From the NCBI RefSeq assembly GCF_030128825.1, contig NZ_CP119127.1, positions 2,542,001 through 2,606,000 of the forward strand: DNA of 64,000 nucleotides, written 5' to 3'. Source of the stretch: Sphingobium sp. WTD-1 (GTDB taxonomy: Bacteria; Pseudomonadota; Alphaproteobacteria; Sphingomonadales; Sphingomonadaceae). Of this stretch, positions 1 through 9,535 are shown in pieces (the first letter of the stretch is position 1; every line of letters starts with the position of its first letter). The notes beneath the pieces are model-generated. The model searched no databases. It was given only the letters and a program-made list of their open reading frames with translations, and had not been told where the DNA came from. A program made the translations under genes and the position numbers.

Positions 1-1677
1 ACGGGGCGCATCGGCAAGCCCGGCGCGGCGCCCTTTTCGATCACCGGCCAGCCCAACGCTATGGGCGGGCGCGAAGTTGGTGGCCTCGCCTCGACGCTTG
101 CCGCGCATATGGACTTCGCGCCGGAAAATGTCGCCCGCGTCGGCCGCTTCTGGGCCGCGCCGCACATGGCGACCAAGCCGGGACTGAAGGCAGTAGACCT
201 GTTTCGCGCGATCAATGAGGGGCGGATCAAGGCCCTCTGGATCATGGCGACCAACCCCGCCGTCTCGCTGCCCGATGCCGGCCGGGTGCGCGACGCGCTG
301 GAGGCGATCCCCTTCCTCGTCGTGTCGGATATTATCGCCGACACCGACAGCAGCGTCCATGCCCATGTCCGCCTGCCGGCCGCCGGCTGGGGGGAAAAGG
401 ACGGCACGGTCACCAATTCGGACCGCACCATCAGCCGCCAGCGCCCGTTCATGGCGCTGCCCGGCCAGGCCCGGCCCGACTGGTGGATCATCACCCAGGT
501 CGCCCGTCGCATGGGCTGGAAAAACGCCTTCGCCTATGATCGGCCGGCTGACATCTGGCGCGAACATGCGCGCCTGACCGCCTATCAGAATGACGGGCAG
601 CGGCTGCTCAACCTGCGGGCACAGGCGGCGATCGGTAACGACGCCTATGACGCGATGGACAGTTTCCGCTGGGGCGGGGCGCCCTTTGCCGATGGGCATT
701 TTCCGACCCCGGACGGCAAGGCGCGACTGGTGCTGACGAAGCAGATGGATTTGCAGGGGCCGCTGCGCGACTGGCCGCTGACGCTCAACACCGGTCGCTA
801 TCGCGATCAATGGCATACGATGACCCGCACGGGTCTGGCACCCAAGCTGGCCCGCCATCGCGAGGAGCCATTGGTCGAGATCTATCCGCAGGATGCCGAT
901 GCGCTGGGCCTGGCCGATCGCGACCTGGCGCGGGTGTCGACCGCGCAGGGCAACAGCCTCTTCCGCGTCAGCATCAGCGACGGGCAGCGGCCGGGCGAAA
1001 TCTTCACCCCGATCCACTGGACCGATCAGATATCGAGCGGCGGGCGTACCGGCTTGCTGCCGCGTCCGCTGGTCGATCCGCATTCGGGCCAGCCCGGCTT
1101 CAAGTCGACCCCTGCGGCTGTCGAGAAGGTTTGGACCCAATGGCAGGGCTTCCTGATCCTGCGCGGGCAGGAACCGTTGAAGCTGCCTTGCCTCTGGGCA
1201 ACGCGGGTCTCGGTGCCGGGCGGCGCGCTCTATGAACTGGCCGGCAATGGCGATGCCGCCCGACTGGAAGCCTGCCTGCCCAAGGGCGAGCGGGTCGAGG
1301 CGATCGATCATGTGCGCGGTAGCCGGCGGGTCGCGATCATCCAGGACGGCCGGCTGGCCGGCGTGCTGTTCGTCACCCGCACCGGCCTGTTGCCCTCGCG
1401 CGACTGGCTGATCGGCCAGTTGGCGGCCGACGATGTCGGCGCCACCGTTCTGGCCGCCCGCGGGCCGGGCAGCCAACCGGACAAGGGCGCCACCATCTGC
1501 GTCTGTTTCGATATCGGCCTCAACCAGATCGTCGCCGCGATCCGCCACCAGAAGCTGGTCGACGTGCCTGCCATCGGCAAGGCGCTGGGCGCGGGCACCA
1601 ATTGCGGTTCCTGCCGCCCCGCCATCGCCAATATCCTGGCCCAGACCTCGCAGGAGACATTGCATGCAGCCGAATGA
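1..1677 (+). CDS. nasA: assimilatory nitrate reductase large subunit, 5' truncated by window edge
   Basis: Catalytic subunit of cytoplasmic assimilatory nitrate reductase, a molybdopterin oxidoreductase that reduces nitrate to nitrite. The reading frame is open from base 1, so the N-terminal [4Fe-4S] domain and start lie outside the window. The visible part holds the end of the molybdopterin domain (ITGQPNAMGGREVGG near the start), the dinucleotide-binding domain (LNTGRYRDQWHTMTRTG around residue 260), and a C-terminal BFD-like [2Fe-2S] domain with CVC and CGSC cysteine pairs in the last 60 residues. That extra domain is typical of NasA and absent from periplasmic NapA. The 3' end overlaps cobA by 14 nt, so the two are probably translationally coupled. 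Confidence 0.93.
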   Translation, partial: TGRIGKPGAAPFSITGQPNAMGGREVGGLASTLAAHMDFAPENVARVGRFWAAPHMATKPGLKAVDLFRAINEGRIKALWIMATNPAVSLPDAGRVRDALEAIPFLVVSDIIADTDSSVHAHVRLPAAGWGEKDGTVTNSDRTISRQRPFMALPGQARPDWWIITQVARRMGWKNAFAYDRPADIWREHARLTAYQNDGQRLLNLRAQAAIGNDAYDAMDSFRWGGAPFADGHFPTPDGKARLVLTKQMDLQGPLRDWPLTLNTGRYRDQWHTMTRTGLAPKLARHREEPLVEIYPQDADALGLADRDLARVSTAQGNSLFRVSISDGQRPGEIFTPIHWTDQISSGGRTGLLPRPLVDPHSGQPGFKSTPAAVEKVWTQWQGFLILRGQEPLKLPCLWATRVSVPGGALYELAGNGDAARLEACLPKGERVEAIDHVRGSRRVAIIQDGRLAGVLFVTRTGLLPSRDWLIGQLAADDVGATVLAARGPGSQPDKGATICVCFDIGLNQIVAAIRHQKLVDVPAIGKALGAGTNCGSCRPAIANILAQTSQETLHAAE

Positions 1678-2467
1678 CCTCATCGCGCCGGGCGACGTCT
1701 GGCTGGTCGGTGCCGGGCCGGGCGATCCCGACCTGCTGACCCGTAAGGCCGAAAGGCTGATCCGCGCGGCCGACATCATCTTTTACGACGCGCTCGTCGG
1801 GCCGGGCATATTGGACCTCATTCCCGATCATGCGGAACGGGTCAGCGTCGGCAAGCGGTCGGGCCGCCATTCGAAGGATCAGCAGACGATCGACGAGATG
1901 CTGGTGGAGGCGGCGCTGGCGGGCAAGCGGGTGGTTCGGCTGAAGGGCGGCGACCCGGCGATGTTCGCCCGTTCGACCGAGGAAATGACGGCGCTGGGCG
2001 CGGTCGGCGTGCGCGTTCGGATCTGCCCCGGCATCACGGCGGCCAGCGCCGTCGCGGCGTCGGCGGGTATTTCCCTGTCGCTGCGCGGCATTGCGCGCCG
2101 GGTCCAGTTCGTGACGGCGCACAGCCGCCGGGGGCAGGCGCTGGATCTGGATTGGGATGCCCTGGCCGATCCGGCCTGTACTCTGGCCGTCTATATGGGG
2201 CGAGAGGCTGCTCCGGAACTCAGCCGCGCGCTGATCGCTGCGGGCTTGCCGGGCGCAACCCCGGCGCTCATCACCTGCGATGCTTCGCTGCCGCAGGAAC
2301 AGCAGTTGCGCACGCGCCTCGACCTCCTGCCGCTGGTGACGCAGGCTTTTGCCGATGATCGCCCGACGCTGATCCTGATCGGCGAGGCTGTGGCCCAGGC
2401 CGACATGCCCCCACCCGTCGATGCGGTAAGATGCGTATATGATGGAGAGGGAGGCTGGAGCGGGTGA
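1664..2467 (+). CDS. cobA: uroporphyrinogen-III C-methyltransferase
   Basis: SAM-dependent methylation of uroporphyrinogen III to precorrin-2, the first step toward siroheme (and cobalamin). The 267-residue protein starts MQPNDLIAPG and shows the family hallmarks VGAGPGDPDLLT near residue 16, VRLKGGDPAMFAR near residue 92, and a PGITAASA motif near residue 126. Length fits the single-domain CobA/SUMT enzyme, without the CysG oxidase/ferrochelatase half. The start was chosen because the open frame extends far upstream inside nasA in a shadow frame, and family homology begins here. Its place after nasA suggests it supplies siroheme for nitrite reductase. The last 12 nt overlap the tRNA-Gly gene on the other strand. 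Confidence 0.93.
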   Translation: MQPNDLIAPGDVWLVGAGPGDPDLLTRKAERLIRAADIIFYDALVGPGILDLIPDHAERVSVGKRSGRHSKDQQTIDEMLVEAALAGKRVVRLKGGDPAMFARSTEEMTALGAVGVRVRICPGITAASAVAASAGISLSLRGIARRVQFVTAHSRRGQALDLDWDALADPACTLAVYMGREAAPELSRALIAAGLPGATPALITCDASLPQEQQLRTRLDLLPLVTQAFADDRPTLILIGEAVAQADMPPPVDAVRCVYDGEGGWSG

Positions 2468-2529
2468 GGGGAATCGAACCCCCGTCGTCAGCTTGGGAAG
2501 CTGCTGCTCTACCATTGAGCTACACCCGC
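2456..2529 (-). tRNA. tRNA-Gly (anticodon CCC)
   Basis: The minus strand gives a full cloverleaf: acceptor GCGGGTG/CACCCGC, D arm GCTC/GAGC, anticodon loop TTCCCAA (anticodon CCC), T arm with TTCGATT loop, discriminator T and an encoded CCA end. The outermost anticodon-stem pair (27-43) looks like a G-A mismatch. The CCA end lies antisense to the last codons of cobA. Confidence 0.95.
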
Positions 2530-2593
2530 GTCTGGACCGGCCATGGCATGGCCATGGGGCGCGGTCAACGGGGCTTGACGGGCAGGCGCGAAA

Positions 2594-3127
2594 TTAGCCG
2601 ACCTGGCGTTTCGCCAGCTTGCGGGCGAGGGTGCGGCGATGCATCCCCAGGCGCCGGGCGGTTTCGGAGATGTTGAAGTCGCAATCCTTCAGCACCTCAT
2701 GGATATGTTCCCATTCCAGCGTCTTGATCGATGTCGGGCGCGGTGCCAGCGGTGCGGCGGGGTCGCCGCCCGAGCGGGCGAAGGCGGCTTCGATATCGTC
2801 GGTGTTGGATGGTTTTGCCAGATAGTTGGTCGCGCCGAGCTTGATCGCCTCGACTGCGGTGGCAATGCTGGCAAAGCCGGTCAGCACCACGATCAGCATG
2901 TCGGGATCATGGGCGTGCAGCGTCTGGACGCAGACCAGGCCCGATTCCGGGCCGAGCTTCAGGTCGACCACGGCATAGCCGGGGCGGTTGCCCTTGAGCA
3001 CCTCCTCCAGCGCGCCATGGCTGGCGGCGGTCAGCACGTCATAGCCGCGCCGCTCGAACGAACGTTTGAGGGTCTTTGCAAAGGCCTCGTCATCCTCGAC
3101 GATCACCAGCAGCCGTTCAGCCGTCAT
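2594..3127 (-). CDS. regA: RegA/PrrA/ActR-type redox response regulator
   Basis: Response regulator that controls respiration and redox genes in alphaproteobacteria. The receiver domain (residues 5-120) has the acidic pair IVEDDEAF, the phospho-acceptor in VVDLKLG, and a conserved switch region (VVLTGFASI) and lysine (YLAKPSN). The C-terminal Fis-like helix-turn-helix contains ISETARRLGMHRRTL, nearly the invariant helix of ActR/RegA/PrrA. The 177-residue length matches the family. ATG at 3127 is chosen; GTG at 3139 is possible. The start lies inside the end of the sensor kinase gene (11-nt overlap), so the pair is cotranscribed downstream of the cyo oxidase genes. Confidence 0.92.
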   Translation of the reverse strand: MTAERLLVIVEDDEAFAKTLKRSFERRGYDVLTAASHGALEEVLKGNRPGYAVVDLKLGPESGLVCVQTLHAHDPDMLIVVLTGFASIATAVEAIKLGATNYLAKPSNTDDIEAAFARSGGDPAAPLAPRPTSIKTLEWEHIHEVLKDCDFNISETARRLGMHRRTLARKLAKRQVG

Positions 3128-4451
3128 CTTCGCTGTCACTTTCCTCTTCCAGTGCGACCGTATCGAGCGGCAGGCGCAGCAGGATCAGCGCGCCGCCATC
3201 GGCGCCATTGCTGGCCGATACGCTGCCGCCCAGCTTGCGCACGACATTGACCACAAGGAAGAGGCCGAGGCCATGGCCTTCCTTGCCCTTGCTGGAGCGA
3301 TAGGGCTTGCCGAAATCCTCCAGCATCGCCTGCGAAAAGCCGCTGCCATTGTCGCGCACGGCGATGTTGAGCGAGGCGCTGTCGCGTCCGACCAGCAGGT
3401 CGATATAGGTGGCGCCGGCCTCGCGCGCATTGTCGAGCAGATTGCCGACCGCCTGGCGGATCACCGGATCGGCGATGATGCGCGGATAGTCATGCGGGCC
3501 GAAGTCGCAGCGCAGCGGCATGCCCGGATTGGCGCGGCGCCATTCGGCGGCAATCCCCTCGATGAAGTCGCGCACATTGGTGACGGCCGGTGCCTCGCCG
3601 CGCGCCTCGCCCGAGGAGAGGAGAATACCGGTGACGATCGCCTTGCAGCGCAGGACTGCGCTCTGCATCTCGCCCACTTCCTCGACCAGAGCGGGATGCT
3701 CGGTGATTTCGGGCATGCGGCGCCAGTCGCCCAGCACCACGGCGAGCTGGGCGAGGGGGGTGCCCAGCTCATGCGCCGCGCCCGAAGCGAGCAGGCCCAT
3801 GCGGACGATATGTTCCTCCTCCGCCGCATGCTGGCGCATGCTGGCCAGATAGGCTTCGCGCGCCTGGAGGTTGCGGTTGATCCGGGTGATGAACAGCACC
3901 AGCAGCACCGCGATCATGGTGAAGCAGATCCAGGTGCCGATGATGTGCAGGTCGAACAGCCGGCCCGCCAGCCGGTCACTCAGGTCGAGCGGGCGATAGT
4001 CCAGCGCCAGCAGACCCGCGCACAGCGCCGACACGGCGGTGATGCCCCAGGCGCTCGCCCGGTCGAGCAGCAGCACGCCAAGCGCGACCTGAAGCAGATA
4101 GAGCGAGACGAAGGGATTGGTCGCGCCGCCCGACAGATAGAGCTGGGCGGTCAGCAGCAGCACGTCGAACAGCAGCGATACCGAAAGTTCGGCGCGGGTG
4201 ATGTCGGTCCGGGGCCGCAGCGCCGCAAAGCTGGCGGCGTTGACCAGAACGGCGACGGCCGCGACCAGCAGCATCGGGGCGAGGGGCAGGCGAACCCCCA
4301 TCAGGAACTGGACGATCAGGATCGTCACCAGCTGCCCGGCTATCGCGATCCAACGCAGTTGGATCAGCAGTGCCATATTCTTGCGACCGGCGGCATCGGC
4401 GGGCCACTGGCTGGGCAGCCAGCGGCGCCTGACGGCTTGGGTCTCGCTCAT
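3117..4451 (-). CDS. regB: RegB/PrrB/ActS-type redox sensor histidine kinase
   Basis: Membrane-bound histidine kinase partner of RegA, 444 residues. Six hydrophobic segments fill the first ~190 residues and include GGATNPF, the GGXXNPF quinone-interaction motif known from RegB. The H-box AAHELGTPLAQL follows, and a cysteine in VLRCKAIV sits 42 residues after the phospho-histidine, close to the position of the redox-active Cys265 of RegB. The ATPase domain has NLLDNAREAG, DNGSGF and GHGLGLFL (N, G1, G2 boxes). The frame is open further upstream, but MSETQAVRRR at 4451 is chosen because its ATG overlaps the SURF1 stop as ATGA. The motifs suggest sensing of quinone pool or thiol redox state. Confidence 0.92.
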   Translation of the reverse strand: MSETQAVRRRWLPSQWPADAAGRKNMALLIQLRWIAIAGQLVTILIVQFLMGVRLPLAPMLLVAAVAVLVNAASFAALRPRTDITRAELSVSLLFDVLLLTAQLYLSGGATNPFVSLYLLQVALGVLLLDRASAWGITAVSALCAGLLALDYRPLDLSDRLAGRLFDLHIIGTWICFTMIAVLLVLFITRINRNLQAREAYLASMRQHAAEEEHIVRMGLLASGAAHELGTPLAQLAVVLGDWRRMPEITEHPALVEEVGEMQSAVLRCKAIVTGILLSSGEARGEAPAVTNVRDFIEGIAAEWRRANPGMPLRCDFGPHDYPRIIADPVIRQAVGNLLDNAREAGATYIDLLVGRDSASLNIAVRDNGSGFSQAMLEDFGKPYRSSKGKEGHGLGLFLVVNVVRKLGGSVSASNGADGGALILLRLPLDTVALEEESDSEDDG

Positions 4452-5173
4452 TCCGCGCTGTCTTCTGGATCCCGACGCATGAGGAAGATGTAGGCGCCTG
4501 CGACCATCGCCGCCAGTATGAACCAGGTGATGGCATACTGGAGATGGTTGTTGGGGAAGCGGACGACGGTCAGGCCGCCGACCGGCGCGGTGTCGGGTGC
4601 GCAATTGGCGTCGGCATCGACGAAATAGTCCGCGACCGGCGGGGCGACATGCTGCGCGGCGGCGATCGCGGCGACATCGCGCGAATACCAGCGGCCGGCC
4701 GCGGGATCATTGCTGCGCAGGAAACCGCCCTTGGGTTCGGTCAGGCGCAGCAGGCCGACGATCTGGACCGTGCCTTCGGGCCGGCTGTAACGGGTGCGAT
4801 TGTCCTGCGGCACGAAGCCGCGATTGACCATCAGGGTGAAGCCGGCATCGGTCACCAGCGGCGTCATTACCCAGAAACCGGGGCCGCGCACGGTGACGGC
4901 CTGGGTCAGCACCGCCTTGTCATGCAGGAAATGGCCCGATGCGGCGACGCGGCGATATCCGTCGTCGCTTGTGGCATTGCGGGGGGCGGGGACGGGCGCG
5001 GCATGGATGCGGGCGTCGACCCGTGCGATCAGGTCGCGCTTCCAGGCGAGGCGATAGACTTGCCAGCTGCCGAGCGCAAAAAGACCGGAGAAAAGGATGA
5101 GGGCGATCAGCGTCAGGCCGATCGTAAAGCCCGGGGAGCGCCGGCGGCGCCCCCCGATCTTTTGGGATGTCAC
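4448..5173 (-). CDS. SURF1 family oxidase assembly protein
   Basis: SURF1 proteins help insert heme into subunit I of heme-copper oxidases. The 241-residue protein has an N-terminal membrane helix (about residues 14-36, LTLIALILFSGLFALGSWQ, with the family GxWQVYRLxWK motif), a periplasmic domain containing NRGFVPQDNR and PEGTVQIVGLLR, and a C-terminal helix (YAITWFILAAMVAGAYIFL). Start GTG 5173 overlaps the cyoD stop as GTGA; the upstream open frame is a shadow of cyoD. In Paracoccus one SURF1 paralogue serves the quinol oxidase (Surf1q), and the position here directly after cyoABCD points to that role. Confidence 0.92.
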   Translation of the reverse strand: MTSQKIGGRRRRSPGFTIGLTLIALILFSGLFALGSWQVYRLAWKRDLIARVDARIHAAPVPAPRNATSDDGYRRVAASGHFLHDKAVLTQAVTVRGPGFWVMTPLVTDAGFTLMVNRGFVPQDNRTRYSRPEGTVQIVGLLRLTEPKGGFLRSNDPAAGRWYSRDVAAIAAAQHVAPPVADYFVDADANCAPDTAPVGGLTVVRFPNNHLQYAITWFILAAMVAGAYIFLMRRDPEDSAE

Positions 5174-5595
5174 GGCATTTCGCTCATATTCTGCATGGCG
5201 CTCATGTCGTGCGTGGCGCTCATGTTCATATCGCCGTGCGGCATCATGTTGTTGTTCATATGATACATGACCCACATCGAGCCCGAGAGGACGATGACGA
5301 CCAGAACGATCGTCAGCATCATCGCCATGAACGACCAGCCGCTTTCGATGCGGGTGTTCATGTGCAGGAAGTAGATCATGTGGACGACCACCTGCACCGC
5401 CGCGAAGGCCATGATGATGACGCCGGTCAGCTGGGGATTGCCCAGCACGTTCGACATCACCAGCCAGAAGGGGATGGCCGTCAGGATCACCGACAGGCCG
5501 AAGCCGATCATGTAGCTGCCGAAGCTGCCATGCGATCCTTCTTCATGATGGTCATCGTGATGATCGTGACCGTGGGGATGGACAGCATCGCTCAC
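5170..5595 (-). CDS. cyoD: cytochrome o ubiquinol oxidase subunit IV
   Basis: Small subunit of the bo3-type quinol oxidase, 141 residues. Three membrane helices are visible: GFGLSVILTAIPFWLVM, a second around VIIMAFAAVQVVVHMIYFLHM and a third around FMAMMLTIVLVVIVLSGSMWVMYHM. Both ends are unusual: a His-rich N-terminus (residues 4-18, many HDH repeats) and a Met/His-rich tail (MNNNMMPHGDMNMSATHDM). These could bind metal such as copper, which is inference. GTG 5595 is used as start because it overlaps the cyoC stop as GTGA; the open frame upstream is a shadow of cyoC. Confidence 0.9.
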   Translation of the reverse strand: MSDAVHPHGHDHHDDHHEEGSHGSFGSYMIGFGLSVILTAIPFWLVMSNVLGNPQLTGVIIMAFAAVQVVVHMIYFLHMNTRIESGWSFMAMMLTIVLVVIVLSGSMWVMYHMNNNMMPHGDMNMSATHDMSAMQNMSEMP

Positions 5596-6215
5596 CGCAG
5601 GACTCCCATCAGATAGACAAAGGTGAAGACGCCGATCCAGATGACGTCGAGGAAGTGCCAGAACATGCTGAGGCACATCAGGCGACGCTTGTTGGCCGGG
5701 ATCAGACCCTTCTTGGCGACCTGAACCATCAGCGTGATCAGCCAGATCGAACCGAAGGTGACGTGCAGGCCATGGGTGCCTACCAGGGTGAAGAAGGCCG
5801 ACAGGAAGGCCGAACGCCACGGACCTGCGCCCTCATGGATGAGGTGCGAGAATTCGTAGAGTTCGATGAACAGGAACGCGCCGCCGAAGAGGAGCGTGAT
5901 GAACAGCCAGCCCTGGGTGGCGCTGACCTTGTTCTTTTCCATCGCCAGCATGGCGAAGCCATAGGTGATCGACGAGAAGAGCAGCATCGCGGTGTTGAGC
6001 GCGATGAGCGGCAGGTCGAACAGATCCTTGGGGCCGGGGCCGCCGGCGAAATTGCCGCCGAGCACGGCATAGGTGGCGAACAGGATGGCGAAGATGAGGC
6101 AATCGCTCATCAGGTACATCCAGAAGCCCAGCATGGTGCTGTGGCCTTCGTGGAGGTGGGGTTCCTCGGGCAAATGATATGCCCGAGGTTCCAGGGTCGC
6201 AGTTGTGCTGCTCAT
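5592..6215 (-). CDS. cyoC: cytochrome o ubiquinol oxidase subunit III
   Basis: Subunit III of the heme-copper quinol oxidase, 207 residues with five predicted membrane helices (for example MLGFWMYLMSDCLIFAILFA and WLFITLLFGGAFLFIELYEF). Conserved subunit III features include the HEGHST entry motif before helix I, the glutamate in helix III (IELYEF) and GTHGLHVTFGSIW near residue 145. Start ATG 6215 follows the cyoB stop by 5 nt and begins MSSTTATLEP; the longer open frame upstream lies inside cyoB. It is the third gene of the cyoABCD-surf1-regB-regA array. Confidence 0.93.
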   Translation of the reverse strand: MSSTTATLEPRAYHLPEEPHLHEGHSTMLGFWMYLMSDCLIFAILFATYAVLGGNFAGGPGPKDLFDLPLIALNTAMLLFSSITYGFAMLAMEKNKVSATQGWLFITLLFGGAFLFIELYEFSHLIHEGAGPWRSAFLSAFFTLVGTHGLHVTFGSIWLITLMVQVAKKGLIPANKRRLMCLSMFWHFLDVIWIGVFTFVYLMGVLR

Positions 6216-6220
6216 GTGGG

Positions 6221-8221
6221 TCAGACTCCCGCCGCGAGGATGCGTGTCCGCTCTTCCTCGGTGCGCGTGACGACATCCTGCGGGATGTAGAAGTCGCGCT
6301 TGTAGTTGAAGGTGTGGAAGATGGCGAAGCCGATCATGCCGACGAAGCTGAGGGCTGCCAGCCACCACATGTACCAGATCAGGGCGAAGCCACAGACCGT
6401 AGCCAGACCCGCGAGGATCACACCGGTGCCGGTGCTGCTGGGCATGTGGATCGGCTGATAGCCGGTCAGCGGACGCTGATAGCCATTCTTCTTCATGTCG
6501 GCCCAGCTGTCGGCGTCGTAGACGACCGGGGTGAAGGCGAAGTTATACTCCGGCGGGGGCGAGCTGGTCGCCCATTCCAGGGTACGGCCATCCCAGGGAT
6601 CGCCTTCCACCTTCAGTTCGTCGCGCTTCCAGATCGACACTGCGAACTGGACCAGCATGGCGCCGATGCCGGCCGCAACGATGGCGGCGCCGACGGCGGC
6701 GATGATGAACCAGATGTGCAGGCTGGGATCGTCGAACACGCGCATGCGGCGAGTCACGCCCATGAAGCCCAGGATGTAGAGCGGGGTGAAGGCGAGCCAG
6801 AAGCCGACCTGCCAGCACCAGAAGCTGACCTTGCCCCAGAACACGTTCAGCTTGAAGCCGAAGGCCTTGGGCCACCAGTAGTTGATCGCGGCGAACAGGC
6901 CGAACAGCACGCCGCCGATGATCACGTTATGGAAGTGCGCGATCAGGAACAGCGAGTTGTGCAGCACGAAGTCGGCCGGCGGAACGGCCAGCATGACGCC
7001 GGTCATGCCACCGATGGTGAAGGTCAGCATGAAGGCGACGGTCCACATCATCGGCAGCTCGAAACGGATCTTGCCGCGATACATGGTGAAGAGCCAGTTG
7101 AAGAGCTTCGCACCCGTCGGGATCGAGATGATCATCGTCGTGATGCCGAAGAAGCTGTTGACGCTGGCGCCCGAGCCCATGGTGAAGAAGTGGTGCAGCC
7201 ACACGAGGTACGACAGCACCATGATGCAGCAGGTCGCGTAGACCATCGAGGTGTAGCCGAACAGGCGCTTGCCCGAAAAGGTCGAGGTGACTTCCGAGAA
7301 GACGCCGAACAGCGGTAGGATGAGGATGTAGACTTCCGGGTGACCCCAGATCCAGATCAGGTTCACGTACATCATCGGGTTGCCGCCGAAGTCGTTCGTG
7401 AAGAAGTTGGTGCCGATATAGCGGTCGAGCGAGAGCAGGACCAGGGTGGCGGTCAGGATCGGGAAGGATGCGACGATCAGGATGTTCGCGCAGAGCGAGG
7501 TCCAGGTGAACACCGGCATCTTCATGAGCGACATGCCCGGTGCGCGCATCTTGACGATGGTCGCGATCAGGTTGATGCCCGACAATGTCGTGCCGACACC
7601 GGCCACCTGTAGTGCCCAGATATAATAGTCGACACCCGTGGCCGGGCTATAGTCGATCCCCGAGAGCGGCGGATAGGCGAGCCAGCCGGTCTGGGCGAAT
7701 TCGCCCAGGAACAGCGAGGCCATCACCAGCACCGCGCCGCCCGTCGTCATCCAGAACGAGAAATTGTTCAGGAACGGGAAGCTGACGTCGCGGGCGCCGA
7801 TCTGCAGCGGGACGATATAGTTCATCAGACCGGTGATGAACGGCATCGCCACGAAGAAGATCATGATCACGCCATGGGCGGTGAACACCTGGTCATAATG
7901 GTGGGCGTTGAGGTAACCCTCGGACCCGTTGAAGGCCAAAGCCTGTTGCAGGCGCATCATGACGGCGTCGGCAAAGCCGCGCAGGAACATGACGAGGCCC
8001 AGCACCATATACATGATGCCGATCTTCTTGTGATCGACGCTGGTGAACCATTCTTTCCAGAGATAGCCCCAGAGCTTGAAATAGGTCAGCCCGGCGACGA
8101 GCGCCGCGCCGCCCAGCATCACCGCGCAGAAGGTCGCGACGACGATGGGTTCATGCCATGGGAAGCTGTCCCATGTCAGACGACCAAAGATCATCTGTGC
8201 TGTTGTGAGTGTGCCAGTCAT
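6221..8221 (-). CDS. cyoB: cytochrome o ubiquinol oxidase subunit I
   Basis: Catalytic subunit with the low-spin heme and heme-copper centre; it reduces oxygen to water, oxidises ubiquinol and pumps protons. The 666-residue length matches CyoB. Visible motifs: [10 protein letters not shown] and [11 protein letters not shown] (quinone-site Arg/Asp/His region and heme ligand), [12 protein letters not shown] (CuB His and cross-linked Tyr), HHFFTMG (CuB histidines), [12 protein letters not shown] (K channel), and HFHNVIIGG (heme ligands). Fifteen hydrophobic segments are expected. The gene lies 5 nt after cyoA. No heme O synthase (cyoE) is in the window, so farnesyl-heme supply must be encoded elsewhere. 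Confidence 0.96.
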   Translation of the reverse strand: MTGTLTTAQMIFGRLTWDSFPWHEPIVVATFCAVMLGGAALVAGLTYFKLWGYLWKEWFTSVDHKKIGIMYMVLGLVMFLRGFADAVMMRLQQALAFNGSEGYLNAHHYDQVFTAHGVIMIFFVAMPFITGLMNYIVPLQIGARDVSFPFLNNFSFWMTTGGAVLVMASLFLGEFAQTGWLAYPPLSGIDYSPATGVDYYIWALQVAGVGTTLSGINLIATIVKMRAPGMSLMKMPVFTWTSLCANILIVASFPILTATLVLLSLDRYIGTNFFTNDFGGNPMMYVNLIWIWGHPEVYILILPLFGVFSEVTSTFSGKRLFGYTSMVYATCCIMVLSYLVWLHHFFTMGSGASVNSFFGITTMIISIPTGAKLFNWLFTMYRGKIRFELPMMWTVAFMLTFTIGGMTGVMLAVPPADFVLHNSLFLIAHFHNVIIGGVLFGLFAAINYWWPKAFGFKLNVFWGKVSFWCWQVGFWLAFTPLYILGFMGVTRRMRVFDDPSLHIWFIIAAVGAAIVAAGIGAMLVQFAVSIWKRDELKVEGDPWDGRTLEWATSSPPPEYNFAFTPVVYDADSWADMKKNGYQRPLTGYQPIHMPSSTGTGVILAGLATVCGFALIWYMWWLAALSFVGMIGFAIFHTFNYKRDFYIPQDVVTRTEEERTRILAAGV

Positions 8222-8226
8222 GGGCC

Positions 8227-9348
8227 TTACCGATGCTGCGCGTGCGCGTCAGCGCCGCTGTGAGAGGAGTGATCGGCCGCAGGTGCAGCCGCACCGGCGC
8301 CCGGCGCGTCGGGGGCGGTTTCCTGCCCCTTGTTGCGGTCTTCCTGGTCGATCACATGGCTGTTGGGGAAATCATATTGGAGGCCTTCGGTCTCCTTGGC
8401 CGATTCCTTGCCCGCGCCGCCCATCTGGTTGATGTGCATCAGCTCGCTCATGCAACGCTGACCGGGCTTGGGGCAGAGGTTGACGATCGCGTCGAACAGC
8501 TTGGGCTCGCTGGTGGCGAAATAGGCGACGGGCGCCTTCTCGCTCGGCTTGGCCAGGGTCTGGTAGACGGTGCGGTCAAGCGCCGCGCCGCTGCCCTTCA
8601 CCTTGGCGACCCAGGCGTCGAAGCCGGCCTGGTCGAAGGCATGATAGCCAAAGCGCATATGGGTAAAGCCCGCGCCCGAATAGTTGGCCGAGAAGCCGAT
8701 CCCGGTGACGGGCTTGTTGGCGACGGCGTGAAGCTGCGTCTGCATGCCGGGCATCGCATAGATCTGGCCGGCCAGTTCGGGGACGTAGAAGCTGTTCATC
8801 ACGGTCGAGGCGGTGATGTCGAAGCGGACCGGGACATTGGTCGGCAGCGCCAGTTCATTGACGGTGGCGATGCCAAGGTCCGGATAGATGAAGAGCCACT
8901 TCCAGTCGAGCGCGACGACCTGGACGGTCAACGGCTTGACCTTGGGATCGATCGCGGTGGTCGCGTTGATCCGGTCGAGCGGACGATAGGGGTCCAGCTT
9001 GTGCGTGCTCACCCAGGTCAGCGCGCCGAGGCAGATGATGATCAGGAGCGGGGCCGACCAGATCAGCAGCTCCAGCTTGGTGGAATGATCCCAGTCGGGG
9101 TCATATTCCTTCTCGGCGGCCTCGTTCGTCGCGCGGTAGCGCCAGGCGAAATAGACGACCAGTGCCATGACGGGCACGACAATGAGGAGCATCAGCGCGA
9201 CCGAGATCAGGATCAGATCGCGCTGCTGCACCGCAATATCGCCCGACGGGTTCATCACGACCCAGTTGCAGCCCGCCAAGGGCGCCGCAAGGATCGGAGC
9301 GGACCAGCGCAGGAGGCGGGTCCAGAGGGGGGAGGGTGGCTGTGACAT
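8227..9348 (-). CDS. cyoA: cytochrome o ubiquinol oxidase subunit II
   Basis: Subunit II of the quinol oxidase, 373 residues, first gene of the array. The N-terminus has a lipoprotein signal with lipobox LAGC (Cys near residue 27), then two membrane helices (residues about 43-65 and 90-110) and a periplasmic cupredoxin domain containing [16 protein letters not shown] and [24 protein letters not shown] elements. The Cys/His/Met ligands of a CuA site are missing, which separates quinol oxidase CyoA from cytochrome c oxidase CoxB. A low-complexity His/Ala tail ends the protein. Its promoter must lie in 9349-9535, shared with the divergent transporter gene. Confidence 0.95.
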   Translation of the reverse strand: MSQPPSPLWTRLLRWSAPILAAPLAGCNWVVMNPSGDIAVQQRDLILISVALMLLIVVPVMALVVYFAWRYRATNEAAEKEYDPDWDHSTKLELLIWSAPLLIIICLGALTWVSTHKLDPYRPLDRINATTAIDPKVKPLTVQVVALDWKWLFIYPDLGIATVNELALPTNVPVRFDITASTVMNSFYVPELAGQIYAMPGMQTQLHAVANKPVTGIGFSANYSGAGFTHMRFGYHAFDQAGFDAWVAKVKGSGAALDRTVYQTLAKPSEKAPVAYFATSEPKLFDAIVNLCPKPGQRCMSELMHINQMGGAGKESAKETEGLQYDFPNSHVIDQEDRNKGQETAPDAPGAGAAAPAADHSSHSGADAHAQHR

Positions 9349-9535
9349 GGCGCGCGCCTACCGGTTCCGCAGGGAGTCGGATAGAGGGCAATTTGTCCAA
9401 TGTTGTGCGCACGCAAAAAATGTTTTGGATGTGGGATACTGCTTAGACTCTGCGGGTTTTCTGTTATGTTGCCATCCTCTGGCCGTCGGGAGACCCAAAA
9501 TAGGCACCGTCGGCCCAGCCAGGGAGCGGATGCCT

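Noticed and set aside
2541..2557. palindrome CCATGGC-ATG-GCCATGG upstream of tRNA-Gly
   Set aside because: It may be chance; it lies in the tRNA leader with no clear role.
3066..4493. 475-residue plus-strand open frame over regB
   Set aside because: Antisense to a complete histidine kinase; the translation is low-complexity His/Gln/Arg with no domain.
6179..7318. 379-residue plus-strand open frame over cyoB
   Set aside because: Antisense to a canonical oxidase subunit; highly charged sequence with no recognisable domain.
9349..9535. possible FNR or RegA boxes in the cyoA-transporter gap
   Set aside because: I saw no convincing TTGAT-N4-ATCAA site or well-defined RegA motif, so no operator is called.
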